Source of the DNA: Cognatundibacterium crateris
GTDB taxonomy: Bacteria > Pseudomonadota > Gammaproteobacteria > Burkholderiales > Burkholderiaceae_D
Direction: 5' to 3'
DNA length: 64,000 bases
Assembly (NCBI RefSeq): GCF_010078235.1
Contig: NZ_JAABOS010000002.1
Span: 248,001-312,000, forward strand
The position numbers were made by a program, and so were the translations under genes. A model generated the notes under the pieces. That model was not told where the DNA came from, searched no databases, and saw nothing but the letters and a program-made list of their open reading frames with translations. How positions within the stretch are numbered: position 1 is the stretch's first letter; each line of letters starts with the position of its first letter. This document shows, in pieces, positions 53,923 to 64,000 of this stretch.

Positions 53923-55035
53923 TCATGTCTGCACCAGTTTACGGTTACGTTGTACGCTCATCATCATGCCTGCCGCCATTCCCAGTGTCACCAGTGCGGT
54001 GCCACCGTAACTCATGAAAGGCAAAGGCACACCCACCACCGGCAAAATGCCACTGACCATGCCCATATTCACAAAGGCATAGGTAAAGAAAATCATGGTG
54101 ATTGATCCAGATAGTAAGCGGCTGAACAGCGTAGGCGCATTCGCGGCTATCATCAGGCAACGTATGATGAGCAGAAAGTACAAAGTCACCAGAATGGCAT
54201 TGCCGACAAAGCCAAACTCTTCCGAGAACACGGCGAAAATAAAGTCGGTGGTATGTTCAGGAATAAATTCCAGATGGGCTTGCGTGCCCTTGAGCCAGCC
54301 TTTGCCTGTCATCCCGCCTGAGCCCAGCGCAATGGTGGACTGAATAATATGAAAGCCCTTACCCAGCGGATCACGGGTTGGGTCCAGCATGGTCAGCACG
54401 CGGTCGCGCTGGTAATCATGCATCAGATAAGGCCAGACCAGAGTAGGCATCACCACCGCAGTAAAACCTAATACGGACAATAAGACTTTCCAGGATAAGC
54501 CGGCCAGAAAAATGACGGTAAAACCAACCGCGACCACCAGCAAAGCGGTTCCCATATCGGGCTGTTTAGCAATCAGCGCAACCGGAATACCGAGTATCAC
54601 GCTGGCGATCACGAAATCCTTGACCCGCAAAGCGCCTTCGCGTTTTTGAAAATACCAGGCCAACATCAGCGGCGTCGCAATTTTCATCATTTCTGAAGGC
54701 TGTATCACCATACCGACATTAATCCAGCGGCGGGAACCTTTCTTCACCATGCCGAACATGGCAACGGCCAGTAACATCGCGACACCAAAGGTATAGATAG
54801 GGATAGCAAAGCGCATCAGGGTTTGCGGCGGTACATTCGCCACCACCCACATGATAAAAAACGATACCACGATATTGCGCATCTGATCTTCCACCCGTCC
54901 CGGGAAATCCATACCAGCGGAATACAAAGTAATCACGCCGCAGGAAAGGATCAGAAAAATCAATATCGCCAACGGTGCGTCAAACACCATCAGGCGGGAG
55001 CGCAATGCGCGCCAGTGAACACCATGATTATTCAT
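53923..55035 (-). CDS. rodA: peptidoglycan polymerase RodA (SEDS)
   Basis: The 370-aa SEDS protein has about ten transmembrane segments, GKGWLKGTQAHLEFIPEHTTDFIFAVFSEEFGFVG and PFMSYGGTALV, all RodA hallmarks. With PBP2 it polymerises glycan for side-wall growth. Its start lies two bases from the mrdA stop. Confidence 0.97.
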   Translation of the reverse strand: MNNHGVHWRALRSRLMVFDAPLAILIFLILSCGVITLYSAGMDFPGRVEDQMRNIVVSFFIMWVVANVPPQTLMRFAIPIYTFGVAMLLAVAMFGMVKKGSRRWINVGMVIQPSEMMKIATPLMLAWYFQKREGALRVKDFVIASVILGIPVALIAKQPDMGTALLVVAVGFTVIFLAGLSWKVLLSVLGFTAVVMPTLVWPYLMHDYQRDRVLTMLDPTRDPLGKGFHIIQSTIALGSGGMTGKGWLKGTQAHLEFIPEHTTDFIFAVFSEEFGFVGNAILVTLYFLLIIRCLMIAANAPTLFSRLLSGSITMIFFTYAFVNMGMVSGILPVVGVPLPFMSYGGTALVTLGMAAGMMMSVQRNRKLVQT

Positions 55036-55037
55036 GC

Positions 55038-57038
55038 TTAATCCTTGTTTCCCAGAGTTTCACCACCGGGTTTCGGTCCCGGCTCAGGCTCTGCAGGCGC
55101 TTTGACTTCGGTATCGGAGCGATATAAGGCCATGTCGCTTTGTGGCTTAGGCAGAGGCTGAGGATCTTTACGCTCTTTATCCTGCGGGCGTTTGCCCAGC
55201 AAATAATAATCGAGAGCCTTGCGCACGATAGGCGCTGCCGCTTCCGAACCGAAACCACCATTTTCTACAATGATCGCGATCGCGATCTTCGGTTTATCCG
55301 ACGGCGCAAAAGCGATGTATAAAGAGTGATCGAGATGACGAGCGGCCATGCGCTTGGCATCATATTTTTCGTTTCTCTTCAGTCCCACCACCTGCGCGGT
55401 ACCGGTCTTACCGCCAGACTGATATTCAGTATTGGCAAATACCCGTGCCGAGGTTCCCTCTTTCACCACACCGACCATCGCATTTTTGACGATATCGATA
55501 TTTTCCTGCTTCAAGGGAATGCGGAAGCTTTCTTTGGGCACCGTCAGCTCGCGTTCCTTAGTTTTAGGGTCTTCGATAATCTTGACCAGATGCGGCTTCA
55601 TCACGATGCCGTTATTGGCCAGGGTTGCCATTGCATGCGCCATCTGCAAAGGGGTGAAGGTGTTTTGCCCTTGCCCGATCCCGAGCGAAATCGTATCACC
55701 CGACACCCAGCGTTGCTGAGCCGGCTTCTTGAAGGCCTTGCGCTTCCAGCTGGTGGAAGGCAGTAAGCCAGAACGCTCATGCTCCAGATCGATGCCAGTC
55801 TTCTGACCGAAGCCGAAAGGCTTCATGAAGTCATGCATGGCGTCGACCCCCATGTCATTGGCCAGCATATAGTAATAGGTATCGCAGGAATGCACGATGG
55901 ATTTATACATATCGACCATACCGTGACCACCAGGCTTATCGTCTTTGAAGGTATGATTACCGAAAGTGAAATAGCCGGGATCAGCGATAGCCTGATTCGG
56001 TGTGCGCTTACCGAGTTCCAGCGCGGCCAATGCCATGAAAGGCTTATAGGTCGAACCCGGCGGATAGGCACCAGTCAGCGGGCGGTTCAGCAGGGGCTTG
56101 TCTTCGGAGGTGTTGAGCTCATTCCAGCTTTGCTGGTCGATACCCTCCACGAACAGATTCGGATCGTAGGTCGGTTTAGAGACGAAGGCTAACACATCGC
56201 CGGTTTCCGGTTCGATCGCGACCAGTGCGCCGCGACGATCACCGAAGGCCTCTTCCACCACTTTCTGCAATTCGATATCGACCGAGAGGATCAGGTTTTT
56301 ACCCGACATCGGCGGTGTGCGTGACAGCGTGCGTACCGCACGGCCACCGGCTGAGACCTCCACCTGTTCAAACCCTGTAGTCCCATGCAGCAGGTTTTCG
56401 TAACTCTTCTCCAGCCCTTCTTTACCAATGTAATCGGTACCATTGTAGTTGGCTGCGTCTTCACGTTCGTCGATCAGTTCTGCATCTTTCTGACTGATGC
56501 GGCCTATATAACCGATGACATGCGAAGCCGAATCGCCTTGCGGATATTGGCGGAACAGGCGGGCCTGAATATCAACACCCGGAAAGCGAAAACGCTGCGC
56601 GATAAAGCGTGCCACCTCATCATCGGTGAGCCGGGTACGGATAGGCACACTTTCGAAGTTCTTGGAATCTTCCAGCAGCTTACGGAAACGCTTGCGATGC
56701 TTGGGCTGAATATCGACCAGCTCAGCCAGGTTATCGATCAGCGTGTCCATGTCCTGCTTAATCTTGGACGGTGTAATTTCCAGCGTATAGGCCGAGTAGT
56801 TACGCGCCAGGATCACGCCATTGCGGTCCATGATCAGACCGCGGTTAGGCACGACTGGCACCACATCGATACGGTTTTCATCTGCCAGCAACATGTAGTC
56901 ATCATGCTTGATGACCTGAAGCCAGACAAAGCGCGAAATCAGCAGGGCGAAACAGAAAAAAACAAAGACGCCGATAAAAATCAGGCGCATACGGAAGAAG
57001 TAAATCTCGCGTTCCGTATTCTTAAGTTCATTCATCAT
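55038..57038 (-). CDS. mrdA: penicillin-binding protein 2
   Basis: The 666-aa class B transpeptidase has an N-terminal membrane anchor (about 16-38), a dimerisation domain and a transpeptidase domain. Its motifs are STYK (PPGSTYKPFMA, near 325), SCD (IVHSCDTYYYM) and KTG (GGKTGTAQV, near 550). The C-terminal tail is proline/lysine-rich. It cross-links side-wall peptidoglycan with RodA under MreB control. Confidence 0.97.
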   Translation of the reverse strand: MMNELKNTEREIYFFRMRLIFIGVFVFFCFALLISRFVWLQVIKHDDYMLLADENRIDVVPVVPNRGLIMDRNGVILARNYSAYTLEITPSKIKQDMDTLIDNLAELVDIQPKHRKRFRKLLEDSKNFESVPIRTRLTDDEVARFIAQRFRFPGVDIQARLFRQYPQGDSASHVIGYIGRISQKDAELIDEREDAANYNGTDYIGKEGLEKSYENLLHGTTGFEQVEVSAGGRAVRTLSRTPPMSGKNLILSVDIELQKVVEEAFGDRRGALVAIEPETGDVLAFVSKPTYDPNLFVEGIDQQSWNELNTSEDKPLLNRPLTGAYPPGSTYKPFMALAALELGKRTPNQAIADPGYFTFGNHTFKDDKPGGHGMVDMYKSIVHSCDTYYYMLANDMGVDAMHDFMKPFGFGQKTGIDLEHERSGLLPSTSWKRKAFKKPAQQRWVSGDTISLGIGQGQNTFTPLQMAHAMATLANNGIVMKPHLVKIIEDPKTKERELTVPKESFRIPLKQENIDIVKNAMVGVVKEGTSARVFANTEYQSGGKTGTAQVVGLKRNEKYDAKRMAARHLDHSLYIAFAPSDKPKIAIAIIVENGGFGSEAAAPIVRKALDYYLLGKRPQDKERKDPQPLPKPQSDMALYRSDTEVKAPAEPEPGPKPGGETLGNKD

Positions 57039-57062
57039 GATTCAGGTCGTTTCCAGGCAGAC

Positions 57063-57581
57063 TCAGATTGGACGTGTGTCATCTTTGTCGATGGCGCGAC
57101 GCTGCGGCGCGAGTAACAGATAACCGGCTATTGGCCACAGCGCGGTAGTGACCAGGCTCTGTGCAAAATACAGCCAGCCCGGAAAATGCGCATCTGGTGC
57201 AACGATCAGACGTACTGCAATCTGCAGACTCTGTACAAATAAAAACAGCGGGAACACATGCAGCGCTTGCGTCAATGGAGCGAACCACAATACGCGGCGA
57301 TGAATAGTAATCGCGAAAAAAGATAACAAGGTATAGGCCAGTGCATTTTCACCCAGATGAATCGCATCATGCACATCCATCAGCAAACCCATCGCAAACG
57401 CCACGCCTATGCCGACTTTACGCGGTTGATGAATAGTCCAGAATACCAACACCAGCGCCACAAAATCCGGCACCCCCATGGCGGAACCCCAGGGCAGGAA
57501 ATTGAGCAGGAAGGCAAATGCAAAACTGAAGGCGATAAACAGCGGATTCACCGGCAACAGGATGTAATGCGGGTGGGTCAT
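57063..57581 (-). CDS. mreD: rod-shape protein MreD
   Basis: A 172-aa protein with about five transmembrane segments. LLPVNPLFIAFSFAFAFLLNFLPW and GLLMDVHDAIHLGENALAYTLLSFF match MreD. It lies between mreC and mrdA, overlapping the mreC stop by 4 bases (ATGA). Confidence 0.92.
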   Translation of the reverse strand: MTHPHYILLPVNPLFIAFSFAFAFLLNFLPWGSAMGVPDFVALVLVFWTIHQPRKVGIGVAFAMGLLMDVHDAIHLGENALAYTLLSFFAITIHRRVLWFAPLTQALHVFPLFLFVQSLQIAVRLIVAPDAHFPGWLYFAQSLVTTALWPIAGYLLLAPQRRAIDKDDTRPI

Positions 57582-58687
57582 TTCGGCGCATCCTTTCTTT
57601 CATCTTTGCCGCTCACTTTAGCTGCCGCTTCTTTTACCGGCAATGCAGGAGTATTTGGGGTCGGCGCTGTGGCAGGAGCAGCAGGTTTCACGCTATCAAC
57701 TGGCGGCGACTGCGCCTCACGCGAGGCTGGCTGTGCGGCCGGATTCTGATCAACGGGTTTGATATCGTTCGCGACTGGCAGACTGTCGCGTGTAACACGA
57801 CGGTTAATTTTTTCTTTTTTGGCGCGCACGTCTTCGGTATCCGGCTTGGGCAGATTATCCATCGTGACCTGCAATACCAGTAACTGCTTATTGCGATCGA
57901 CACCAGCGGCGGGCAGGCAGATGATGTTTTCAAAGGTCGAACTCGCTTTGTTTTCCACCTGCTCGACCTTACCAACCGCCAGACCTGGCGGATAAATGCC
58001 GTCCAGACCGGAAGTCACCAGCAGATCGCCCTTTTGTACGTCGGCATTGGCGGTCATGCGCATGTCCAGATACGGCGACTGACCACGGCCATAGGCCACA
58101 CTGCGCAAGCCATTGCGCAATATCTGTACCGGTATCGCCTGATTTTTGTCGGTCAGTAAAGTGACCTCTGCTGTCAGCGGAAACACCCGCGTCACCTGAC
58201 CGACCACACCCTGATCATCGATCACCGGCTGGCCAGTTGCAATCCCATCCTTGATACCACGATCGACGATGACCTTGCGGGTAGCAGGATCACGTGCATC
58301 GTAGATAATTTCTGTCAGCACCGACTTAACCGGCTGGCGTTCACGCGCATCCAGCAAGCGGCGTAAATGGGCATTTTCTGCCTGTAACTGGGCACTCTGC
58401 TGCAGAGCATCGGCATGTTGGGTCTGTTGGCGTCGTATGCGTGCATTTTCTGTCTGCAGTTCGCTGCTGCTCACAAAATAATGCGAAACATCACGGACGG
58501 CCTGGCTCGGCAGCACAGCCAGCATCTGAACTGGATACAACACGGTACCGACTACCTGACGCACCAGGTTCAGTGACTTGAGACGGGAATCAACAACTAA
58601 CAGGAAGATCGCCAGAACAGCAAAAAAGATGGCGCGGGCACGCGCTGATGCGCCTTGTTTGAAAAGTGGTGGCGGACTGTAATCCAT
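57578..58687 (-). CDS. mreC: rod-shape protein MreC
   Basis: A 369-aa protein with one N-terminal membrane segment (AIFFAVLAIFLLVVDSRL), a coiled coil (about 75-120) and the two-barrel MreC domain (about 125-280: VIDDQGVVGQV, DLLVTSGLDGIYPPGLAVG). The last 80 residues are proline/alanine-rich, a variable tail. ATG 58687 has GGA six bases ahead; the open frame continues upstream to 58795 without gene-like features. Confidence 0.93.
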   Translation of the reverse strand: MDYSPPPLFKQGASARARAIFFAVLAIFLLVVDSRLKSLNLVRQVVGTVLYPVQMLAVLPSQAVRDVSHYFVSSSELQTENARIRRQQTQHADALQQSAQLQAENAHLRRLLDARERQPVKSVLTEIIYDARDPATRKVIVDRGIKDGIATGQPVIDDQGVVGQVTRVFPLTAEVTLLTDKNQAIPVQILRNGLRSVAYGRGQSPYLDMRMTANADVQKGDLLVTSGLDGIYPPGLAVGKVEQVENKASSTFENIICLPAAGVDRNKQLLVLQVTMDNLPKPDTEDVRAKKEKINRRVTRDSLPVANDIKPVDQNPAAQPASREAQSPPVDSVKPAAPATAPTPNTPALPVKEAAAKVSGKDERKDAPK

Positions 58688-58805
58688 ACTGTATCCATCA
58701 ACTAAAACCGGTTTGCCCGTCCCGACCGCAGTACAGCCAGTGCAGTCTGCGCTCCTGAAAGCAAAAAGCCGACAGATCAGCAGCCGGCTCTGCAATATGT
58801 TCAGT

Positions 58806-58837
58806 GACTGTCCATGTCTTATTTGTCACGGACAGTC
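58806..58837 (-). other. hairpin between mreB and mreC
   Basis: GACTGTCC (58806-58813) and GGACAGTC (58830-58837) form an 8-bp stem, 12 bases after the mreB stop. No T tract follows on the minus strand. It may attenuate transcription or protect the mreB message. Confidence 0.4.
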
Positions 58838-58848
58838 TGCTGTTCAGA

Positions 58849-60264
<1,416 letters not shown>

Positions 60265-60567
60265 ATGTCACTGACACTTGATGATGTAACGCGCATTGCC
60301 AAACTGGCAAAGCTAAATGTATCTGGCCCTGAAGCCGATTCCACTCTGGAAAAGCTCAATGGCATTTTCTCGCTGGCTGAACAACTTAAAGCCATAGACA
60401 CCACGGGCGTCGCACCCCTGAGTCACCCGATTGCAGCTTTGCTGCCCGAGCTGGCTTTGCGTCTGCGTGAAGACGTAGTCACCGAAAGCAATCAGCGCGC
60501 AGCTTACCAGCAACCTGCACCTGCGACCCAGGATGGCCTCTACCTGGTTCCTCAGGTAATCGAATAA
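60265..60567 (+). CDS. gatC: Asp-tRNA(Asn)/Glu-tRNA(Gln) amidotransferase subunit C
   Basis: A 100-aa subunit that holds GatA and GatB together; [15 protein letters not shown] and [22 protein letters not shown] are family-specific. It begins the gatCAB operon, which converts mischarged Glu-tRNA(Gln) and Asp-tRNA(Asn). Confidence 0.95.
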   Translation: MSLTLDDVTRIAKLAKLNVSGPEADSTLEKLNGIFSLAEQLKAIDTTGVAPLSHPIAALLPELALRLREDVVTESNQRAAYQQPAPATQDGLYLVPQVIE

Positions 60568-60584
60568 GTATTCCGGAATTGATT

Positions 60585-62039
60585 ATGCATACTAAAACTC
60601 TCGCACAACTATCTGCCATGCTGCAAAGCAAGCAGGTGAGCGCCACTGAACTGGCCCAACATTTTCTCGACCGTATCGCCGCCAGTGATCTGAATGCGTT
60701 TTTGCATGTAGATACAGCACTGACGCTGGAGCAAGCAGCCGCTGCGGATGCACGTATCGCAGCGGGCACAGCCACGGCACTGACCGGCATTCCGATTGCC
60801 CACAAAGACATTTTCGTGACCCGCAATCTGCGCTCTACCGCCGGCTCGCACATGCTGGAAAACTATGTCAGCCCTTTCGATGCAACGGTAGTCGATAAGC
60901 TGGCACAGGCCGGCATGGTTACGCTGGGCAAGCTCAACTGCGATGAATTCGCAATGGGCTCGTCGAATGAAAACTCTTATTTTGGCCCGGTACGTAATCC
61001 CTGGGACAAATCCGCTGTGCCGGGCGGCTCTTCGGGTGGTTCCGCAGCAGCGATTGCGGCGCGACTGGCACCGGCTGTCACCGGCACCGATACCGGCGGC
61101 TCTATCCGCCAGCCAGCTTCGTTCTGCGGCATTACCGGCATCAAGCCTACCTACGGCAGCGTGTCGCGCTATGGCATGATCGCCTTTGCTTCTTCGCTGG
61201 ATCAGGGCGGCCCGATGGCGCAGACAGCGGAAGATTGCGGCTTGCTGCTGAACGCCATGGTCGGTTTCGATGACAAAGACTCGACCTCGCTGGAACGTCA
61301 GCCGGAAGACTTTAACCGCGATCTGCATCAGTCACTGCAAGGCTTGCGCATCGGCGTACCAAAAGAATTCTTTGGCGCCGGACTGGCACCGGATGTGGAA
61401 CAGGCTGTACGCGCGGCACTGGACCAGTATGTGAAGCTGGGCGCAACCCTGGTCGATATCTCGCTGCCAAAAACAGAGTTGTCTATCCCGGTTTATTATG
61501 TGATTGCACCGGCGGAAGCCTCGTCTAATCTGTCGCGCTTCGACGGTGTACGCTATGGCCACCGCGCCGCCAGCTATACCGACCTGGACGATATGTATCG
61601 CCAGTCGCGTACTGAAGGTTTTGGCGCTGAAGTGAAACGCCGTATTCTGGTCGGCGCGTATGTGCTGTCGCATGGCTACTATGATGCCTACTATTTGCAG
61701 GCGCAAAAAATCCGCCGTCTGATCGCGCAGGATTTCGCTACAGCCTTTGAACAGTGCGATGTGATTATGGGACCGGTAGCACCGACGGTAGCCTGGGACA
61801 TAGGCGCACAATCCGACGATCCGTTGGCGAATTACCTGGCTGATATTTTCACCCTGTCGACCAGCCTGGCTGGCTTGCCTGGTATGTCTATCCCTTGCGG
61901 TTTCGGTCAGGGCGACAAAAATGCCCGTCGTCCAGTTGGACTGCAACTGATAGGAAATTATTTTGCGGAAGCGAAGTTACTCAATATCGCGCATCAATAT
62001 CAGCAAGTCACAGACTGGCATCAGCGCAGCCCGGAATAA
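60585..62039 (+). CDS. gatA: Asp-tRNA(Asn)/Glu-tRNA(Gln) amidotransferase subunit A
   Basis: The 484-aa amidase-signature enzyme releases ammonia from glutamine. The catalytic Ser-cisSer-Lys set is visible: AHKDIF (lysine), [10 protein letters not shown] and [15 protein letters not shown] 60585 is preferred to a TTG six bases earlier. It follows gatC by 17 bases. Confidence 0.97.
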   Translation: MHTKTLAQLSAMLQSKQVSATELAQHFLDRIAASDLNAFLHVDTALTLEQAAAADARIAAGTATALTGIPIAHKDIFVTRNLRSTAGSHMLENYVSPFDATVVDKLAQAGMVTLGKLNCDEFAMGSSNENSYFGPVRNPWDKSAVPGGSSGGSAAAIAARLAPAVTGTDTGGSIRQPASFCGITGIKPTYGSVSRYGMIAFASSLDQGGPMAQTAEDCGLLLNAMVGFDDKDSTSLERQPEDFNRDLHQSLQGLRIGVPKEFFGAGLAPDVEQAVRAALDQYVKLGATLVDISLPKTELSIPVYYVIAPAEASSNLSRFDGVRYGHRAASYTDLDDMYRQSRTEGFGAEVKRRILVGAYVLSHGYYDAYYLQAQKIRRLIAQDFATAFEQCDVIMGPVAPTVAWDIGAQSDDPLANYLADIFTLSTSLAGLPGMSIPCGFGQGDKNARRPVGLQLIGNYFAEAKLLNIAHQYQQVTDWHQRSPE

Positions 62040-62163
62040 GTGCTCAAACATACAGCTTGACTGAAAGCGTAAGCCACAACTGCAGCTTGCAGCAACGACT
62101 CAGTCAGGTGCAGCTGACAGACAACAGCATCTGTCAGCGCCAACCAGATACGAAGGAATACAT

Positions 62164-63624
62164 ATGCAATGGGAAGTCGTTATCGGTTTTGAGACACATG
62201 TGCAGCTCAAAACCCACTCTAAAATTTTCAGTGGTTCATCCACTCAATTCGGTGCCGAACCTAACACCCAGGCCAGCCCGGTAGATCTGGCTCTGCCTGG
62301 CGTACTGCCAGTCATGAACAAAGGTGCGGTGGAAAAGGCGATACAGTTTGGTCTGGCAGTCGGTGCCACCATCGCGCCGGAATCCATTTTCGCACGTAAA
62401 AACTACTTTTATCCGGATCTGCCAAAAGGCTATCAGATCAGCCAGTTTGAAATCCCGGTAGTACAAGGCGGCTATGTCCCCTGTATCGTGGAAAAAGACG
62501 GCAAGGCGGAAGTACATCAGATACAGCTGACCCGCGCTCACCTTGAAGAAGATGCCGGTAAATCTTTGCACGAAGATTACCAGGGTATGACAGGCATCGA
62601 TCTGAACCGTGCCGGCACTCCGTTGCTGGAAATCGTGACTGAGCCAGTGATGCGCAGCGCGACTGAAGCAGTAGCCTATGCCAAGGCACTGCACTCACTG
62701 GTGATGTGGCTGGACATTTGCGATGGCAATATGCAGGAAGGCTCCTTCCGTTGTGATGCAAACGTCTCGGTACGCCCGGTCGGCCAACAGGAGTTTGGCA
62801 CACGCTGCGAAATCAAAAACCTCAACTCTTTCCGCTTCCTCGAAGAAGCGATCAATTACGAAGTAAGACGTCAGATCGAATTGATAGAAGATGGCGGCCG
62901 CGTGGTACAGGAAACCCGTCTGTACGATCCGGACAAAAAAGTCACCCGTTCCATGCGCAGCAAAGAAGATTCTCAGGATTACCGCTACTTCCCTGACCCG
63001 GATCTGCCACCGCTGCGCATCAGCGAAGCATGGATCAATGAAGTCCGCAAAACCATGCCGGAACTGCCAGCTGCGATGCGTCAGCGTTTTGTTGAACAAT
63101 ACGCGCTGCCAGAATACGATGCGACCGTGCTGACCCAGTCTAAAGGCATGGCTGATTACTATGTTGCGCTGGTAGAGACCGCGGGTGTGAGCCTCGCGAA
63201 AACAGCAGCTAACTTCATGATGGGCGATGTGGCCTCTACCCTCAATCGTGAAGGCGTGGACATCGCCGCTATTCCTGTCAGCGCGGCCCAAAGTGGCTTA
63301 CTGTTGCAACGTATTGCCGATGGCACGATCTCCAATAAGATCGCCAAAGAAGTGTTTGCCGGTATGTGGCAGGCTGGCAGTACCGACCTGAATCTGGCCG
63401 ATCAGATTATCGACGCAAAAGGTCTCAAACAGATTTCTGATGTCGGTGCACTGGAAAAAATTATTGATGAAGTCATGGCTGCTAATCAGCAATCGGTCGA
63501 TGAATTCCGCGCCGGTAAAGAGAAGGCATTTAATGCACTGGTCGGTCAGGCCATGAAAGCGACTAAGGGCAAAGGTAATCCTGCCCAGGTCAATGAATTA
63601 CTGCGCAAGAAACTCGCAGGCTAA
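62164..63624 (+). CDS. gatB: Asp-tRNA(Asn)/Glu-tRNA(Gln) amidotransferase subunit B
   Basis: The 486-aa subunit phosphorylates and amidates the tRNA-bound glutamate or aspartate. [27 protein letters not shown] [46 protein letters not shown] and the C-terminal YqeY-like tail are present. It lies 124 bases after gatA, with no terminator in the gap. Confidence 0.98.
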   Translation: MQWEVVIGFETHVQLKTHSKIFSGSSTQFGAEPNTQASPVDLALPGVLPVMNKGAVEKAIQFGLAVGATIAPESIFARKNYFYPDLPKGYQISQFEIPVVQGGYVPCIVEKDGKAEVHQIQLTRAHLEEDAGKSLHEDYQGMTGIDLNRAGTPLLEIVTEPVMRSATEAVAYAKALHSLVMWLDICDGNMQEGSFRCDANVSVRPVGQQEFGTRCEIKNLNSFRFLEEAINYEVRRQIELIEDGGRVVQETRLYDPDKKVTRSMRSKEDSQDYRYFPDPDLPPLRISEAWINEVRKTMPELPAAMRQRFVEQYALPEYDATVLTQSKGMADYYVALVETAGVSLAKTAANFMMGDVASTLNREGVDIAAIPVSAAQSGLLLQRIADGTISNKIAKEVFAGMWQAGSTDLNLADQIIDAKGLKQISDVGALEKIIDEVMAANQQSVDEFRAGKEKAFNALVGQAMKATKGKGNPAQVNELLRKKLAG

Positions 63625-63636
63625 GAGGAGATATTG

Positions 63637-64000
63637 ATGAGTAACTTACGTCAGGAATTTATTCGTTTTTCTGTCGATGCAGGTGTGATCCGCTTCGGCG
63701 AATTCGTCACTAAGGCAGGTCGCCTGTCGCCGTATTTTTTTAATGCCGGGCTGTTTAACGATGGCGCAAATCTGGGCAAGCTCGCAGCTTTTTATGCTGA
63801 TACGCTGATTAATTCCGGTGTGGAATTCGACATGCTGTTTGGCCCGGCGTATAAAGGCATCACGCTGGCCAGCGCAACCGCAGTCGCACTGGCTGCGCGT
63901 GGCCGCAATGTTCCTTTCGCGTACAACCGCAAAGAAGCCAAAGACCACGGCGAAGGCGGCACTATCGTCGGCGCCCAGTTGCAGGGCCGCGTCGTCATCA
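63637..64000 (+). CDS. pyrE: orotate phosphoribosyltransferase (5' part; continues past the window)
   Basis: The first 121 residues of PyrE, which makes orotidine 5'-phosphate from orotate and PRPP. FTLKAGRxSPYFFN-like [31 protein letters not shown] and [15 protein letters not shown] match the family; the PRPP loop lies beyond the window edge. GAGGAG is six bases before the ATG. Close placement after gatB (12 bases) suggests read-through. Confidence 0.95.
   Translation, partial: MSNLRQEFIRFSVDAGVIRFGEFVTKAGRLSPYFFNAGLFNDGANLGKLAAFYADTLINSGVEFDMLFGPAYKGITLASATAVALAARGRNVPFAYNRKEAKDHGEGGTIVGAQLQGRVVI

Overview
The window looks like core chromosome of a betaproteobacterium, order Burkholderiales, most likely family Oxalobacteraceae (an Undibacterium/Herminiimonas-like organism). 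This is inferred from gene content and order, not from a database search. Supporting signs are the DksA type that lacks most zinc cysteines, the gpmA-envC-ctpA-moeB run, hslVU preceded by a STAS-like protein gene, mre/mrd genes divergent from gatCAB, and a PabB-PabC fusion. There is no rRNA, tRNA, prophage, insertion sequence or CRISPR array. Genes are densely packed, and intrinsic terminators are clear at several convergent ends.

Layout. 1-9.8 kb: a GST, a DUF423 protein with a POT-type transporter, a very large fused indolepyruvate ferredoxin oxidoreductase, a chemotaxis receptor with an unusual C-terminal Cache-like domain, and a small outer-membrane barrel. 9.9-12.5 kb: dapF, a DUF484 gene and xerC, the same order as in E. 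coli. 12.5-14.5 kb: a Tat-exported PhoX-like protein. 14.7-19.7 kb: a metal (probably zinc) block made of a Fur/Zur-family regulator, a COG0523 GTPase with a histidine-rich loop, dksA, a small membrane protein and a ZnuD-like TonB receptor. 20-24.6 kb: STAS-like protein, hslV, hslU with a good sigma-32 promoter, free methionine sulfoxide reductase and a small unknown protein. 24.5-27.5 kb (minus): rhodanese, grxC, secB, SH3 protein, gpsA. 27.7-33.6 kb (plus): gpmA, envC, ctpA, moeB, a GST and a spermidine-synthase-like methyltransferase.

33.6-43.9 kb: pabBC, a CHASE8/HAMP/GGDEF protein, an Mpo1-like protein, slmA, a PhnD-like binding protein, a HAD phosphatase with argB, an ECF sigma factor with its zinc-finger anti-sigma and a CWC protein, folE and a BLUF photoreceptor. 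44-47.3 kb: an NAD-salvage unit (nadV-prs) divergent from an NrtR-type regulator. 47.4-52.7 kb: M48 protease, lemA, dolP/yraP-like, diaA and yraN on the minus strand, divergent from rsmI. 52.8-59.9 kb: the cell-shape set rlpA, rodA, mrdA, mreD, mreC, mreB. 60.3-64 kb: gatC, gatA, gatB and the start of pyrE.

No large novel system is evident. The best leads are regulatory. The first is a roughly 90-nt nested-stem element between a candidate promoter and gpmA. The second is a crowded repeat/hairpin region ahead of the ZnuD-like receptor operon. The third is the hslVU leader (sigma-32 promoter plus an 11-bp hairpin). The fourth is a nested inverted repeat ahead of the chemotaxis receptor.
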